The notes: generated by a model not told the origin, from the letters alone. A stretch of DNA of 64,000 nt from Vibrio parahaemolyticus (GCF_900460535.1 NZ_UHIL01000001.1:372001-436000); one strand, 5' to 3'; shown: positions 44,487-55,027, numbered from the stretch's first letter. Program-made: numbers and translations.

Positions 44487-45353
44487 TTATTCAATATTCT
44501 GGATCTGCTCGCGCATTTGTTCGATCAGAACTTTCAGTTCAACGCCCGACGCAGTGATGTCGGTGCTGATCGATTTAGAAGCGAGCGTGTTTGACTCACG
44601 GTTGAATTCTTGCATCATGAAATCCAGACGACGACCGACTGCGCCACCTTTTTTCAGGATGTTGGTCGTTTCTTTCACGTGAGAATCCAGACGATCTAGC
44701 TCTTCTGCAACGTCTGACTTTTGCGCTAGCAAGATAAGCTCTTGTTCTACACGAGAAGCATCCAGTTCAATTTTCGCATCTTCAAATTTTGAGAATAGAC
44801 GTTCACGTTGCCATTCTAGGATTTCAGGCATGCGAGCACGAACTTTCACCACTTCTGCGGTAATCGCGTCTAGGCGTTGTTCGATCAGCGCTTTCATGTT
44901 GTCGCCTTCACGGCCACGCGCTTCAATAAATTCACTAATTGCTTCATCAAATGCAGCAAGCAGCTCTTTGTTGACCTCATCCATGTTTTGCTCAGGAGTT
45001 TCCATCACACCAGGCCATTGCATGACTTGAAATGGATTGATGCGGCTAAGCTCACCAGTCATGTGCATAACTTGTTCAGCAGCTTTAATCACTTGGGTTG
45101 CCAACGCTTCATTGATGCTAAGCTCGGCTTTTGCTGCAGGGTTCGCTTCGAAACGAAGGCTACATTCCACTTTTCCTCGCGCTAGACGTTTACGAAAACG
45201 CTCGCGTAGAACTGGTTCTAAAGCTCGGAATTGTTCTGGCATGCGGAAATAGGTTTCTAGGTAACGCTGGTTTACACTGCGGATTTCCCATACCGCTGAG
45301 CCCCAGTCGCCTTTTACTTCTTTGCGCGCATACGCAGTCATACTGTAAATCAT
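44487..45353 (-). CDS. yicC: YicC family endoribonuclease
   Basis: YicC is a conserved protein, recently described as an endoribonuclease involved in turnover of some small RNAs. The 288-residue sequence has the N-terminal MIYSMTAYARKE start, SVNQRYLETYFRMPEQ, and the conserved C-terminal half (GRRLDFMMQEFNRESNTLASKS, GVELKVLIEQMREQIQNIE). The reading frame is complete although its 3' end is an integration site, because the incoming element restores it. rph starts divergently about 215 bases away, as in E. coli. Confidence 0.95.
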   Translation of the reverse strand: MIYSMTAYARKEVKGDWGSAVWEIRSVNQRYLETYFRMPEQFRALEPVLRERFRKRLARGKVECSLRFEANPAAKAELSINEALATQVIKAAEQVMHMTGELSRINPFQVMQWPGVMETPEQNMDEVNKELLAAFDEAISEFIEARGREGDNMKALIEQRLDAITAEVVKVRARMPEILEWQRERLFSKFEDAKIELDASRVEQELILLAQKSDVAEELDRLDSHVKETTNILKKGGAVGRRLDFMMQEFNRESNTLASKSISTDITASGVELKVLIEQMREQIQNIE

Positions 45354-45567
45354 CGAATTTTCCTGTCTTCATTTTTTGAAAATTACCTAGAGAGTGTATC
45401 ACGGAGCGGCAAGAGGTGCGCGGGATGTCTTACATCTGTGTCTCGCAAATATGCTCCCAGGAAATGTTTAGAGGGAGTGAAGCTGTGACCTAGGAATCCG
45501 AAATCGATTCCGCTATAATCTTCGCCCAACCAAATCGTCTTCTCCTCATTATTTAAGGTAGATGCCC

Positions 45568-46284
45568 ATGCGTCCAAACGATCGCAAGGCGGACCAAGTT
45601 CGCCCAATCAAAATTACTCGTAACTACACGGCTTACGCTGAAGGTTCAGTGTTAGTTGAGTTCGGTAACACCAAAGTGTTGTGTAATGCGACCGTCGAAG
45701 AATCAGTGCCACGTTGGTTAAAAGGCCAAGGTAAAGGCTGGGTGACCGCTGAATACGGCATGCTACCTCGTGCGACTCACTCGCGTACTCGCCGTGAAGC
45801 GGCAAACGGTAAGCAGGGTGGCCGTACAATGGAAATCCAACGCCTTATCGCGCGTAGCCTACGTGCAGTTGTCGATTTGCAAGCAATGGGTGAATTCATG
45901 ATCACGGTTGACTGTGATGTAATTCAAGCTGACGGCGGCACACGTACCGCATCAATCAGTGGTGCAAGCGTTGCAATGGCGGATGCATTCCAACACCTTG
46001 TCGATAGCGGCAAGCTAAAAGCAAACCCAATGAAAGGCCACGTAGCGGCAGTATCAGTTGGTTTGCTTGGTGACGAAGTGCTGTGTGACCTTGAGTACGT
46101 TGAAGATTCAGCAGCAGACACCGACATGAACGTTGTAATGACAGAAGAAGGCAAGATGATTGAGATTCAGGGCACCGCAGAAGGTGAACCGTTCAGTCAT
46201 GAACAGCTGATGGCATTACTCGAATCGGCGAAAGTCGGCATTACGGAAATCGTCGCGGCGCAGAAGGCGGCGTTAGCCAATTGA
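45568..46284 (+). CDS. rph: Ribonuclease PH
   Basis: RNase PH trims tRNA 3' ends by phosphorolysis. The 238-residue protein has the family start [20 protein letters not shown], the phosphate-binding region ([22 protein letters not shown]) and the catalytic aspartates in [16 protein letters not shown]. The start at 45568 is preferred because AAGG (45555-45558) is nine bases away and E. coli Rph begins MRP; an ATG two codons earlier is too close to the ribosome site. The frame is complete, unlike the rph-1 allele of E. coli K-12. pyrE follows. Confidence 0.96.
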   Translation: MRPNDRKADQVRPIKITRNYTAYAEGSVLVEFGNTKVLCNATVEESVPRWLKGQGKGWVTAEYGMLPRATHSRTRREAANGKQGGRTMEIQRLIARSLRAVVDLQAMGEFMITVDCDVIQADGGTRTASISGASVAMADAFQHLVDSGKLKANPMKGHVAAVSVGLLGDEVLCDLEYVEDSAADTDMNVVMTEEGKMIEIQGTAEGEPFSHEQLMALLESAKVGITEIVAAQKAALAN

Positions 46285-46288
46285 TTTA

Positions 46289-46319
46289 GATAGCTCCCAT
46301 TATGGGGGCTATTTTTTTA
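46289..46319 (+). terminator. Hairpin between rph and pyrE, probable pyrE attenuator
   Basis: ATAGCTCCCA (46289-46299 region) pairs with TGGGGGCTAT, followed by seven U residues (46313-46318). It starts five bases after the rph stop codon, the layout used in E. coli for UTP-sensitive attenuation of pyrE. Confidence 0.75.
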
Positions 46320-46388
46320 TCTCGGGAATAGAGAATTGAATGATTGCCGAGAAGAGATAAAAGAAACCAAGGAAATAGAGAGAAAATA

Positions 46389-47030
46389 ATGAAAGCATAC
46401 CAGCGTGAATTTATTGAGTTTGCACTTGAGAAAGAAGTTCTTAAGTTTGGTGAGTTTACTTTGAAATCTGGCCGTAAAAGCCCGTACTTCTTTAACGCTG
46501 GTCTTTTCAATACAGGCCGTGATCTAGCGCGTCTTGGTCGTTTTTACGCGGCAGCACTTGCGGATTCTGGTATCGAATTCGATGTTCTATTCGGCCCTGC
46601 GTACAAAGGTATCCCAATCGCGACTACAACAGCAGTAGCACTTGCGGATCACCACGATATCGACACGCCTTACTGCTTCAACCGTAAAGAAGCAAAAAAT
46701 CACGGCGAAGGCGGTAATCTAGTAGGTTCTGCTTTAGAAGGTCGTATCATGCTGGTGGATGACGTAATTACAGCGGGTACCGCGATTCGTGAATCGATGG
46801 AAATCATCAAGGCGAATGGTGCAGATCTGGCTGGCGTATTAGTGGCTATCGACCGCCAAGAGAAAGGCAAAGGCGAACTTTCTGCGATTCAGGAAGTTGA
46901 GCGCGACTTCGGTTGTGCGGTGATTTCTATCGTGAGTTTGGGTGACCTAATCACTTACCTTGAAGAAAAAGGTAACGCGATCGAGCATCTTGAAGCGGTG
47001 AAAGCATACCGCGCGGAATACGGCATCTAA
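46389..47030 (+). CDS. pyrE: Orotate phosphoribosyltransferase
   Basis: PyrE converts orotate and PRPP to OMP in pyrimidine synthesis. The 213-residue protein starts [20 protein letters not shown] and has the PRPP-binding motif ([16 protein letters not shown]) and the catalytic loop ([15 protein letters not shown]). GAGAGAA lies upstream of the ATG at 46389; an earlier in-frame start at 46344 is unlikely. Expression is probably controlled by the hairpin upstream. Confidence 0.97.
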   Translation: MKAYQREFIEFALEKEVLKFGEFTLKSGRKSPYFFNAGLFNTGRDLARLGRFYAAALADSGIEFDVLFGPAYKGIPIATTTAVALADHHDIDTPYCFNRKEAKNHGEGGNLVGSALEGRIMLVDDVITAGTAIRESMEIIKANGADLAGVLVAIDRQEKGKGELSAIQEVERDFGCAVISIVSLGDLITYLEEKGNAIEHLEAVKAYRAEYGI

Positions 47031-47054
47031 TTTCCCACTTTTTCAATTCAATAA

Positions 47055-47084
47055 AAAAGGTATCCAATCGGATACCTTTTCTTT
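47055..47084. terminator. Bidirectional terminator between pyrE and the acyltransferase
   Basis: AAAAAGGTATCC (47055-47065 region) pairs with GGATACCTTTT (47070-47080), with A and T runs on the two sides. It separates convergent genes. Confidence 0.88.
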
Positions 47085-47090
47085 TGCGAT

Positions 47091-48041
47091 TTATTTGTAG
47101 CGAATGCCTTTGGGCTCGTTTTCATCTTGCATGGTTTTGTAGCGTTTGTGCAGCCACATCCATTGCTCAGGTGCTCGCAAAATCACTTCTTCCACGTACT
47201 TGTTCATGTAAGCCGCTGCAGCCACTTCATCTTTTTGTGGGTAATCGGCTTCAATGCACTTATCAGCGATGATTTCGTATTTGCCTTCGTCATTGCGGAA
47301 ACCAGAACCTGGAATGATCGCGCATTTTGAGGTGTAGGCTAAAATGCTGGTGCCGGTTGTTGTACAAGCGTCATCAATGGCAAAAAACGGCACGAAGACC
47401 GATTTATTGCGGCCGTAATCGTGGTCAGGTAAGTAGAACAAACGCTCGCCGCTGCGCAGTACACGAATCATCTTTTTCACATCCTTGCGATCAATCAGTT
47501 TGTTGCCGTTGTGCGTGCGTCCCCAATATTGGATGAAGTTGTACGCTGGGTTGTTGTGAGGACGAAATGCGCCGTAACCCGCAACACCTAAAACAGCAAA
47601 AGCTCGCGCGGTAATTTCTAAGTTAAGAGCGTGCACACAACACAACAATACGCCTCTCCCTTCCGCGCCTTTTTCTTTTAGAGCGTGGATGTCTTTCTCG
47701 ACAATGAGCGTTTTGAAGCGCCATGTAGGCCAAAACCATGTAATACCGGTTTCGATCAGTGCCATCCCGGTATTCTTGAAGTTTTCTTCCACGATATGTT
47801 GCACTTCTTCTGGCGTTTTCGTGGGGAATGCCAGCTCAAGGTTGCGCTTCGCGATATGCACGCGCTTTTTGCCATAGCGCATGCCTAGCTTGCCAAGTGA
47901 GCGCCCCAAAGACAGTAATAGGCGATAAGGAAGAATATTGACGATGATAGCCAGTAGACCAAACCCAAGCCAAACTCCCCAGTTACGAGGATGGAGAAGG
48001 GAAAGAGAAAACTCGGGCTGCGTGTATTTGTCTTTACTCAT
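47091..48041 (-). CDS. Lipid A late acyltransferase (LpxL/LpxN family)
   Basis: The 316-residue protein is a Kdo(2)-lipid A secondary acyltransferase with an N-terminal membrane anchor (WLGFGLLAIIVNILPYRLLLSL) and the HX4E catalytic motif (HALNLE, about residue 136). Conserved blocks FRPHNNPAYN, YLPDHDYG and QWMWLHKRYK agree with the family. It is located between pyrE and slmA. In V. cholerae two acyltransferase genes lie at this place; only one is present here, and I cannot tell which acyl chain it transfers. Confidence 0.92.
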   Translation of the reverse strand: MSKDKYTQPEFSLSLLHPRNWGVWLGFGLLAIIVNILPYRLLLSLGRSLGKLGMRYGKKRVHIAKRNLELAFPTKTPEEVQHIVEENFKNTGMALIETGITWFWPTWRFKTLIVEKDIHALKEKGAEGRGVLLCCVHALNLEITARAFAVLGVAGYGAFRPHNNPAYNFIQYWGRTHNGNKLIDRKDVKKMIRVLRSGERLFYLPDHDYGRNKSVFVPFFAIDDACTTTGTSILAYTSKCAIIPGSGFRNDEGKYEIIADKCIEADYPQKDEVAAAAYMNKYVEEVILRAPEQWMWLHKRYKTMQDENEPKGIRYK

Positions 48042-48046
48042 AATCT

Positions 48047-48637
48047 CTACTTAATTTGTGCACTGAGTAGTGCCCAATACTCGTCAAAGTTTGCAGTAGG
48101 TTGGTACTTGAAATCGCTGCGCACAAAACGGTTCAGGCTGCCTTCAACTTGCCCAAGAATTTGCGCAGCAAGAATACGCTCTTCTACAGGGAAAGATTTA
48201 CCTTCACGAATTTTACGCTCACGCAGAATCTGACGTAGTTGGGTTTCGATACGTTCAAACAGCTGGTTGATGCGTTCACGTAGACGTTCGTTTTCAAACA
48301 TTAAAGCATGACCAGACAGAATACGTGTCAAGCCAGGGTTACGTTCTGAAAATGCAAGAATCAGGTGCATTACCATACGAATACGCTCTAGTGTATCTTT
48401 CTCGTCATCTAAAATGCGGTTGATGCGAGTCATCAAGGCTTCTTCGATGAACTCAATCAAACCTTCAAACATGCGAGCTTTACTTGGGAAATGACGGTAC
48501 AACGCGGCTTCGGAGACGCCGACTTGTTTTGCCAATTTTGCCGTAGTAATGCGTGAAGCGCCTTCTGCAGATTCAAGCATTTGTGCTAATGCTTGCAAGA
48601 TCTCTTCACGACGATTGGATTTTTTACTGCCGGCCAT
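48047..48637 (-). CDS. slmA: Nucleoid occlusion factor SlmA
   Basis: SlmA is a TetR-family DNA-binding protein that blocks FtsZ assembly over the nucleoid. The 196-residue protein has the helix-turn-helix at about residues 29-50 ([23 protein letters not shown]) and the FtsZ-interacting C-terminal domain. It starts [21 protein letters not shown] as in other Vibrio and enteric SlmA. It ends six bases before the acyltransferase gene in the same direction. Confidence 0.95.
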
Positions 48638-48797
48638 TAGTTACTTCCTTTCAAAATACAAAGTTGAGCGGAGGGGATTATAAGATGCTAAGCCGCATCA
48701 CACTAGACTGCTGAGGGCTGAATGGGAGATTTAACACCCTCAGTTGTCATGTTTAGACTAAATTTGTGCCAGTTCTTAATTAGAAAATAAGTGCGAA

Positions 48798-49997
48798 TTA
48801 CATCAATTCACGCATTTTCTCGAGGATTTTGAAGCTCAGGGCTTCTTTTGACTCTAGAGCTAATGCAAGCTCACCATCAGGCCAAAATAGGGTGATGGCG
48901 TTGTCATTACTATTGAAGCCTTGGCCTTCGACTGACACATCGTTAGCGCAGATCATATTGAGGTTTTTCTTCGCTAACTTTCCTCGGGCATAAGTTTCGA
49001 CATCGTTGGTTTCTGCTGCAAAACCTACCGTAAATGGGCGCTTATCAGTCAGTGCTGCGACGGACGCTACAATATCAGGGTTTTTCACCATTTTGATGGT
49101 CATCTGATCGTTGTCTGCTGTCTTTTTCAACTTTTGAGACGCAATGGCCTCTGGTCGATAATCCGCTACTGCTGCGCAGCTGATGAACGCGTCGTGACTG
49201 ATGGCTTGAGCCATCACGGCCTCATACATTTCTTGTGCGCTAGACACGTTAATGCGCTCCACTCCCATCGGTGTGCTCAGGTTGACAGGGCCGCTCACTA
49301 GCGTGACTTTTGCGCCTAACTGCGCGGCAGCGTTTGCTAGTGCATACCCCATTTTCCCGGAGCTGTGGTTCGTAATGTAACGCACTGGGTCGATGGCTTC
49401 TCGCGTTGGGCCTGCTGAGATCAGAATGGACTTGCCTTCCAAGACTTTAGGTTGGAAAAACTGCTCACACAGATGCACCAATTGCATTGGTTCAAGCATT
49501 CGACCCGGACCAACATCACCACAGGCTTGTTCACCTGCTGCTGGACCCCAAATGTGCATACCGCGGCGAGCTAAAGTCGCAATGTTCTCTTGCGTCGCGA
49601 TGTTGCGATACATCTGCTGATTCATTGCTGGAGATACCGCAACAGGCGAATCCGTTGCCAACACTAACGTCGTCAATAAATCATTGCCCATGCCAGCTGA
49701 CATACGAGCAATGAGGTCTGCCGTAGCAGGAGCAAGCAGCACTAAATCCGCCCATTTAGCTAACTCGATGTGACCCATTGACGCTTCAGCCGCCGGATCG
49801 AGCAAGCTATCGGATACTGGTCGTCCTGAGACGGCCTGCATGGTTAACGGAGTAATAAACTCTTTTGCAGCTTTCGTCATGACGACTTGAACTTGTGCCC
49901 CTCTCTCTATTAGGCGACGGGTTAGCTCCGCACATTTATACGCGGCAATACCGCCACTGATGCCGAGTAGAATTTTCTTTCCTGCTAGTGTTTGCAT
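48798..49997 (-). CDS. coaBC: Bifunctional phosphopantothenoylcysteine decarboxylase/synthase
   Basis: CoaBC (Dfp) carries out two steps of coenzyme A synthesis. The CoaC half (residues about 1-185) has the flavin region ([14 protein letters not shown]), the active-site His in [20 protein letters not shown] and PAMNQQMY, and the substrate clamp with Cys. The CoaB half (about 190-399) starts [28 protein letters not shown] and has [12 protein letters not shown]. Length 399 fits. It is a single gene divergent from the chemoreceptor at 50182. Confidence 0.96.
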   Translation of the reverse strand: MQTLAGKKILLGISGGIAAYKCAELTRRLIERGAQVQVVMTKAAKEFITPLTMQAVSGRPVSDSLLDPAAEASMGHIELAKWADLVLLAPATADLIARMSAGMGNDLLTTLVLATDSPVAVSPAMNQQMYRNIATQENIATLARRGMHIWGPAAGEQACGDVGPGRMLEPMQLVHLCEQFFQPKVLEGKSILISAGPTREAIDPVRYITNHSSGKMGYALANAAAQLGAKVTLVSGPVNLSTPMGVERINVSSAQEMYEAVMAQAISHDAFISCAAVADYRPEAIASQKLKKTADNDQMTIKMVKNPDIVASVAALTDKRPFTVGFAAETNDVETYARGKLAKKNLNMICANDVSVEGQGFNSNDNAITLFWPDGELALALESKEALSFKILEKMRELM

Positions 49998-50181
49998 GTG
50001 AGATCTCCAATTTTTCTGGCAGCGAGTTTAGCATAACGGACTGTTTCAGCACCCAAGCAAATCAAATCCACATCAAACTCCGCGGCATTAGTTACGCAAG
50101 TGGAGAAAAAACTCCCGCCTATCTCACAGACAATTTGAGCTGATTTTGCAAGATTGAAAAGAAAAAAGAGGTGGTACAAAC

Positions 50182-51855
50182 ATGGTGTTGAAAAGTCGAA
50201 ACAAATTGCTGCTGATAACCTTAATTCCTCTGTTGTTGATCACGACATTGATCTCTGTGGTGTATTACATCAACAGCAGTAAGAGTTTGGAGGCGGAGCT
50301 CGTCCGAGACAGACAGGAGCTGATTGATGCGCGTAAGAAAGAGCTAAAAGCCTACATGATGATGGGTGTAACGGCGATTAAGCCGCTGTATGACTCTGAC
50401 GTTAATGGCAGTAATAAACAAGCGGCGAAAGAAATCTTAAAAGCGATGCGCTTTGAAAGTGATGGGTACTTTTTCGCGTATGATTCTCAGGGCATCAATA
50501 CCTTACATGCCATCAAACCGTCGCTGGAAGGTAAAAATCTGTATGACCTTAAAGATGAAAATGGCGTTGCGGTGATTGCTGGATTAATTGATGCGTCGCA
50601 AAAAGGCGATGGCTTTTTGTATTTTTCTTGGCACAAACCAACCATCAACGCTCAGGCACCGAAATTGGGTTACGCCGAGTATCTACAAAAATGGGACTGG
50701 GTGCTTGGTACCGGGATCTACATTGATGACATCGACCAACAAGTTGCCATGCAGCGTCAATTGCGCACGCAAGAGTTAAATCAACACACTTTATCTGCGG
50801 TGACAATCTCGGTGATTGGCCTGATTATTACCAGCATCTTAACCAGTATTGCTGTCTCGAAAGGCATTAAACCACTTCAGCACGTCGCCGATTCTCTCAA
50901 AGATGTTGCTGCGGGTGGCGGTGACTTAACTGCGCGTCTAAAAGTGGAAAGTAAAGACGAAGTTGGCGAAGTCGCGGCTGCCTTTAATGAATTTATGGAT
51001 AAACTTCACCCACTGATGCAGGACATTCATCGATCTGCTTCTGCCGTTCAAACAGTTTCTGAAGAACTGAATGATCAAACGCGCACAGCGAGCGGTCAAA
51101 TGCAGAGTCACTGTTTGGAAACGGATAAAGTGGTGACAGCCGTAACAGAGATGAGCATGACGGCAAAAGAAGTCGCGAGCAATACAAATGCCACTGCGCA
51201 GGCCATTGACGATGCGAACGATCAGGTGACCGAAGCCCAGCGAGAGGTTGAACAAGCGATTCAAGGCATTACTGAGTTGGTTACAGAGATCAACAGCACA
51301 TCGGATGCTATCTCTGAGTTGAGTCAGCAAACGGAGCAGATTACCAAAGTATTGGATGTGATTGGCGAGATTGCTGAGCAGACCAACTTATTGGCGCTCA
51401 ATGCGGCAATTGAAGCCGCGCGAGCGGGCGAGCAAGGGCGTGGATTTGCAGTGGTGGCCGATGAAGTGCGTTCACTAGCGAGCCGTACGCAAAATAGCAC
51501 TCATGAAATTGGCGATATGCTTAAACAGCTACAAAGTGGTGTATCTCGAGCCGTCACGACCATGTCCGCCAGTCAAGAACGCGGCGTGAAAACGGCTGAA
51601 GAGTCGGCACTGATTCAACAGTCTTTGTCTGGTGTCCACCATTCTATTGGTACAATTCGCGATATGGGAATTCAAACCGCATCAGCGGCAGAAGAACAAA
51701 GTGCGGTGGCGGAAGACATCAACCAGAACTTGGTGGCGATTCAACAGATCGTTAACAACATCAATGACACTTTGCAATACGCAGAAACGATCAGCACTCA
51801 GTTGTCACAATCCGGCACGGAAATTCACGATCTGGTCGGCAACTTTAAACTCTGA
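50182..51855 (+). CDS. Methyl-accepting chemotaxis protein with sCache domain
   Basis: The 557-residue chemoreceptor has a first membrane helix (about 9-28), a periplasmic single Cache domain of the sCache_2 type (about 35-190: [36 protein letters not shown]), a second membrane helix (about 205-228), a HAMP domain and the cytoplasmic signalling hairpin with the highly conserved tip ([35 protein letters not shown]). sCache_2 receptors often bind small organic acids; the ligand is unknown here. GAGGTGG precedes the ATG. No sigma-28 promoter was evident. Confidence 0.93.
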   Translation: MVLKSRNKLLLITLIPLLLITTLISVVYYINSSKSLEAELVRDRQELIDARKKELKAYMMMGVTAIKPLYDSDVNGSNKQAAKEILKAMRFESDGYFFAYDSQGINTLHAIKPSLEGKNLYDLKDENGVAVIAGLIDASQKGDGFLYFSWHKPTINAQAPKLGYAEYLQKWDWVLGTGIYIDDIDQQVAMQRQLRTQELNQHTLSAVTISVIGLIITSILTSIAVSKGIKPLQHVADSLKDVAAGGGDLTARLKVESKDEVGEVAAAFNEFMDKLHPLMQDIHRSASAVQTVSEELNDQTRTASGQMQSHCLETDKVVTAVTEMSMTAKEVASNTNATAQAIDDANDQVTEAQREVEQAIQGITELVTEINSTSDAISELSQQTEQITKVLDVIGEIAEQTNLLALNAAIEAARAGEQGRGFAVVADEVRSLASRTQNSTHEIGDMLKQLQSGVSRAVTTMSASQERGVKTAEESALIQQSLSGVHHSIGTIRDMGIQTASAAEEQSAVAEDINQNLVAIQQIVNNINDTLQYAETISTQLSQSGTEIHDLVGNFKL

Positions 51856-51894
51856 TGAACCATTAAATTGCACATAAAATCAGTGTGGAACGAA

Positions 51895-51932
51895 GAAAGC
51901 GAAAGTCACCCTCGACTTTCGCTTTCTGTTTT
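51895..51932 (+). terminator. Terminator of the chemoreceptor gene
   Basis: GAAAGCGAAAGTC (51895-51907) pairs perfectly with GACTTTCGCTTTC (51914-51926), followed by TGTTTT. The U run is short but the stem is 13 bp. Confidence 0.78.
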
Positions 51933-51968
51933 GTGGAATAGGGATTCTTACCTTCAAAGAGAGTTCCG

Positions 51969-52643
51969 ATGATACTCAAAGCTTTGCCAAATGAGTCGAT
52001 GCCACGAGAGAAACTTCTGCAACGTGGGCCGCAGGCGTTAACTGATGCCGAATTACTGGCGATATTTCTCCGTACGGGCACGCAAGGCATGAACGTGATT
52101 GAGTTGGCCGATTTCCTTATTCAAGATTTTGGTTCGCTTAGGCAGCTGTTCTCTGCTTCAGAACAAGAGTTTTGTCAGCATAAAGGGTTAGGGCAGGCCA
52201 AATATGTGCAATTGCAAGCGGTGTTAGAAATGACTCAGCGATATTTGGCGGAAACCCTCAAGCGTGGCGACGCCTTAACCAGCCCTGAGCAAACTAAATT
52301 ATATCTCTCCTCTATATTAAGAGACCGCCAAAGAGAGGCTTTTTACATTCTTTTCCTCGATAACCAACACCGAGTAATAAAAGATGAGATTTTATTCGAA
52401 GGAACCTTGGATGCCGCATCAGTTTACCCTAGAGAAGTAGTAAAAAGAGCCCTGCACCACAACGCGGCTGCTTTGATTTTGGCGCATAACCACCCGTCCG
52501 GTGTCGCTGAGCCAAGCCAGGCAGACCGCAGGATTACAAGGCGATTAATTGATGCGTTGGCGCTGGTGGATATTCGCATTTTGGACCATTTCGTTATTGG
52601 CGATGGGGAAAGTGTCTCTTTTGCTGAAAGAGGATGGATATAA
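51969..52643 (+). CDS. radC: RadC family JAB-domain protein
   Basis: The 224-residue protein has an N-terminal helix-hairpin-helix region (about 35-90) and a JAB/MPN metalloprotease-like domain (about 105-224) with the zinc motif [14 protein letters not shown]. The old role in DNA repair was withdrawn and the true function is not settled. It is the core copy found next to rpmB in gammaproteobacteria, not an island-borne copy. The ATG at 51969 follows AAAGAGAG. Confidence 0.93.
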   Translation: MILKALPNESMPREKLLQRGPQALTDAELLAIFLRTGTQGMNVIELADFLIQDFGSLRQLFSASEQEFCQHKGLGQAKYVQLQAVLEMTQRYLAETLKRGDALTSPEQTKLYLSSILRDRQREAFYILFLDNQHRVIKDEILFEGTLDAASVYPREVVKRALHHNAAALILAHNHPSGVAEPSQADRRITRRLIDALALVDIRILDHFVIGDGESVSFAERGWI

Positions 52644-52789
52644 CTGTGCGTTTTTTAGGTTGTTAGTTGCTAAAAATCTGCTATCATCCTCGCCACTAAA
52701 TTTTTAACTGAATTCAGCTTGGACTGCTAGAAAAAACCTGCTGTCTAAAAAAAGATCACGAAAACCTGTAAAAAGGATCTGTTCGGGTC

Positions 52790-52818
52790 TTGAGCAATGC
52801 ATATCAAGTTAGTATAAT
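52790..52818 (+). promoter_or_regulatory. Strong sigma-70 promoter of rpmB-rpmG
   Basis: TTGAGC (52790-52795), a 17-base spacer and the perfect TATAAT (52813-52818). A leader of about 120 bases follows, with a possible stem AACCTCT/AGAGGTT between about 52866 and 52896. Nothing else is seen in the 303-base gap. Confidence 0.8.
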
Positions 52819-52946
52819 GCGCGACCTTTGATAGCCTTGTATGGATTTTCCATAGCGGTTCTTAACCTCTAACTTCTTTTCGAGAGATAGAGAGGTTCGG
52901 CCACCAAGGTTGATATCGAGCTGAAACGATTTTGGAGAAGACATTC

Positions 52947-53183
52947 ATGTCACGAGTATGCCAAGTAACTGGTAAGCGTCCAGTAACGGGTAACAACCGT
53001 TCACACGCACGAAATGCTACTAAGCGTCGTTTTCTGCCGAACCTACAAACTCATCGTTTCTGGGTAGAGAGCGAAAAACGTTTTGTTAAACTACGCCTTA
53101 CTGCAAAAGGTATGCGCATCATCGACAAGAAAGGTATCGATACTGTTCTTGCTGATATCCGTGCACGTGGCGAAAACGTTTAA
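52947..53183 (+). CDS. rpmB: 50S ribosomal protein L28
   Basis: The 78-residue protein [20 protein letters not shown] and so on is L28, a component of the large ribosomal subunit. TTGGAGAAG at about 52932-52940 is the ribosome site, so the ATG at 52947 is the start and not the upstream in-frame codon. It is co-transcribed with rpmG 13 bases downstream. Confidence 0.98.
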   Translation: MSRVCQVTGKRPVTGNNRSHARNATKRRFLPNLQTHRFWVESEKRFVKLRLTAKGMRIIDKKGIDTVLADIRARGENV

Positions 53184-53196
53184 GAGGAAATAGGCA

Positions 53197-53367
53197 ATGG
53201 CAAAGAAAGGCGTTCGTGAGAAAATCCGTCTAGTATCTTCAGCAGGTACAGGCCACTTCTACACAACTGATAAGAACAAGCGTAACATGCCAGGCAAATT
53301 TGAGATCAAGAAATTTGATCCAGTTGTACGCCAGCACGTTATGTACAAAGAAGCTAAAATCAAATAA
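53197..53367 (+). CDS. rpmG: 50S ribosomal protein L33
   Basis: This 56-residue protein ([20 protein letters not shown] and so on, ending AKIK) is L33. It lacks the CxxC zinc motifs, so it is the zinc-independent form. AGAGGAAATAGG precedes the ATG. A terminator follows at 53391. Confidence 0.97.
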
Positions 53368-53390
53368 TTGATTTTGTCTCTTTGACGATT

Positions 53391-53421
53391 TGAAAAACCC
53401 AACTTTCGAGTTGGGTTTTTT
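53391..53421. terminator. Terminator of rpmB-rpmG
   Basis: AAAAACCCAACT (53393-53403) pairs with AGTTGGGTTTTTT (53409-53421), a strong stem with a long U run. Confidence 0.92.
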
Positions 53422-53542
53422 ATTATCTGAAATCCTCACTATTCCTTCAAATCTACCTTCACCATGTTTACATGCCGATGCTCTAGTCAATTCCTGTAAC
53501 CTTTGCTAGTTTGTCACTAGAACTAAGATAGTAGGAACTGTT

Positions 53543-54019
53543 ATGCGTATTAGTCCGACTCGCCGTCGCCGTTGGAACAATATTCTAATATTGGGCATTA
53601 TCGCGTTTATCGTGATCTTAAATGCACCGATGTGGATCAAAACGTACTTGTTGTCAGAGAACGTTGATCCTTATCCGCATTTACTTCGAACTGATCATTC
53701 GGTTAGCGCTATTTATTCCAATAGTCTTGAATTGGAGTTTCGCGATGGGCGATGGCATGCGAATGCAGATGTTCCTCTCCCTCTATCTGAACTTATTGCT
53801 CGCTGGCAAGCGCTCGAAGGTACGGAGTTATCTGCGCAGCAATACGACACTCTTAAAGATAAGTTAGGCACACCAGAAACCATCGAAGTCTGGTATCAAG
53901 GCGTCGAAGAACCGCAGCGAATTACTCTTTATCGTCTTCATAATTTTTGGTTGTTCAAGAATTGGCAAAACAAGTGGATCGCGATTTCTGTTGAGAGCAA
54001 TTACATCATGCCTAAGTGA
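53543..54019 (+). CDS. Conserved hypothetical membrane-anchored protein
   Basis: The 158-residue protein has a basic N-terminus (RRRRW), one membrane helix (about residues 13-32, ILILGIIAFIVILNAPMWI) and a periplasmic domain of about 120 residues. It is a Vibrio-type conserved gene between rpmG and mutM, and I know no function for it. GTAGGAAC precedes the ATG. The domain has paired Trp/Tyr-rich strands (NFWLFKNWQNKWIAI). Confidence 0.75.
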   Translation: MRISPTRRRRWNNILILGIIAFIVILNAPMWIKTYLLSENVDPYPHLLRTDHSVSAIYSNSLELEFRDGRWHANADVPLPLSELIARWQALEGTELSAQQYDTLKDKLGTPETIEVWYQGVEEPQRITLYRLHNFWLFKNWQNKWIAISVESNYIMPK

Positions 54020-54121
54020 GAGGTGGTCAATAACCTCGTAGGTAAGCAGTGTTTACGCTTGTACTTTTCGATTATGCTAACTGCCTTTCAGTAAGGCTTT
54101 GAGTGTTTTAAGGAGAATTAA

Positions 54122-54931
54122 ATGCCTGAATTACCAGAAGTTGAAGTAAGCCGGATGGGTATTAGTCCACATATGGTTGGACAAACGATTAAGGCATTTG
54201 TTTTTCGCACACCCAAACTGCGCTGGGATATCCCGCAAGAGCTGAAATTGCTTGAAGGGCAAGTGATTCGAGCCATTCATCGTCGCGCAAAGTATTTGCT
54301 CATAGAAACGGATACAGGGACTGCCATTGTGCACCTTGGAATGTCAGGTTCGTTACGTGTGCTGGATGCTGATTTTCCTGCGGCTAAGCACGATCATGTC
54401 GATCTTAAACTTATAAATGGTAAAGTGCTGCGTTACAACGATCCTCGACGCTTTGGTGCTTGGCTATGGTGCGCTCCTGGTGAGTCCCATGCGGTACTTG
54501 ATCATATGGGACCAGAGCCTCTAACTGATGCGTTTAATAGCGAGTACATTGCCGATAAAGCGCAAGGTAAGCGTGTCGCGGTAAAGCAGTTCATCATGGA
54601 CAACAAAGTCGTGGTCGGTGTGGGGAATATTTACGCCAATGAATCTCTGTTTAAGTCTCGTATTCTCCCAACCCGACAAGCAGGTCAAGTGACCCCCCAA
54701 GAGTGGGTGCTGTTAGTGGAAAACATCAAAGCCACGCTAAAAATTGCCATTAACCAAGGTGGTACGACTTTAAAAGACTTCGCTCAAGCCGATGGCAAGC
54801 CGGGTTATTTTGCTCAAGAACTTTTAGTGTATGGAAAAGCGGGTGAGCCTTGCCCAGAATGTGGAGAGCCGCTTCAAGAGCTAAAAATTGGCCAACGTAA
54901 TACCTTCTTTTGTAATGAGTGCCAGCAATAG
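54122..54931 (+). CDS. mutM: Formamidopyrimidine-DNA glycosylase
   Basis: MutM removes 8-oxoguanine and ring-opened purines from DNA and nicks the abasic site. The 269-residue protein begins with the PELPEVE catalytic N-terminus (Pro2 and Glu3), has the H2TH region ([20 protein letters not shown]) and the C-terminal zinc finger ([20 protein letters not shown], then CNEC). AAGGAG precedes the ATG. coaD follows, a common pairing. Confidence 0.97.
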   Translation: MPELPEVEVSRMGISPHMVGQTIKAFVFRTPKLRWDIPQELKLLEGQVIRAIHRRAKYLLIETDTGTAIVHLGMSGSLRVLDADFPAAKHDHVDLKLINGKVLRYNDPRRFGAWLWCAPGESHAVLDHMGPEPLTDAFNSEYIADKAQGKRVAVKQFIMDNKVVVGVGNIYANESLFKSRILPTRQAGQVTPQEWVLLVENIKATLKIAINQGGTTLKDFAQADGKPGYFAQELLVYGKAGEPCPECGEPLQELKIGQRNTFFCNECQQ

Positions 54932-55027
54932 AAATACGATCGCGTACGGTGTATTGCCATCAAGCAGTTGTAATCGCCGACCTTTCCTTCAATAATTCAT
55001 ACAATTTTGAACAGATCAGTACATCCT

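Larger units (their letters stand above)
40602..44507. mobile_element. Genomic island B (about 3.9 kb) with gtr cassette
   Basis: This segment lies between the 116-bp yicC copy and yicC itself. It has no integrase of its own; its content is a three-gene glycosylation cassette and an ISL3 transposase remnant. It may have used the recombinase of island A or an earlier one. Confidence 0.6.
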
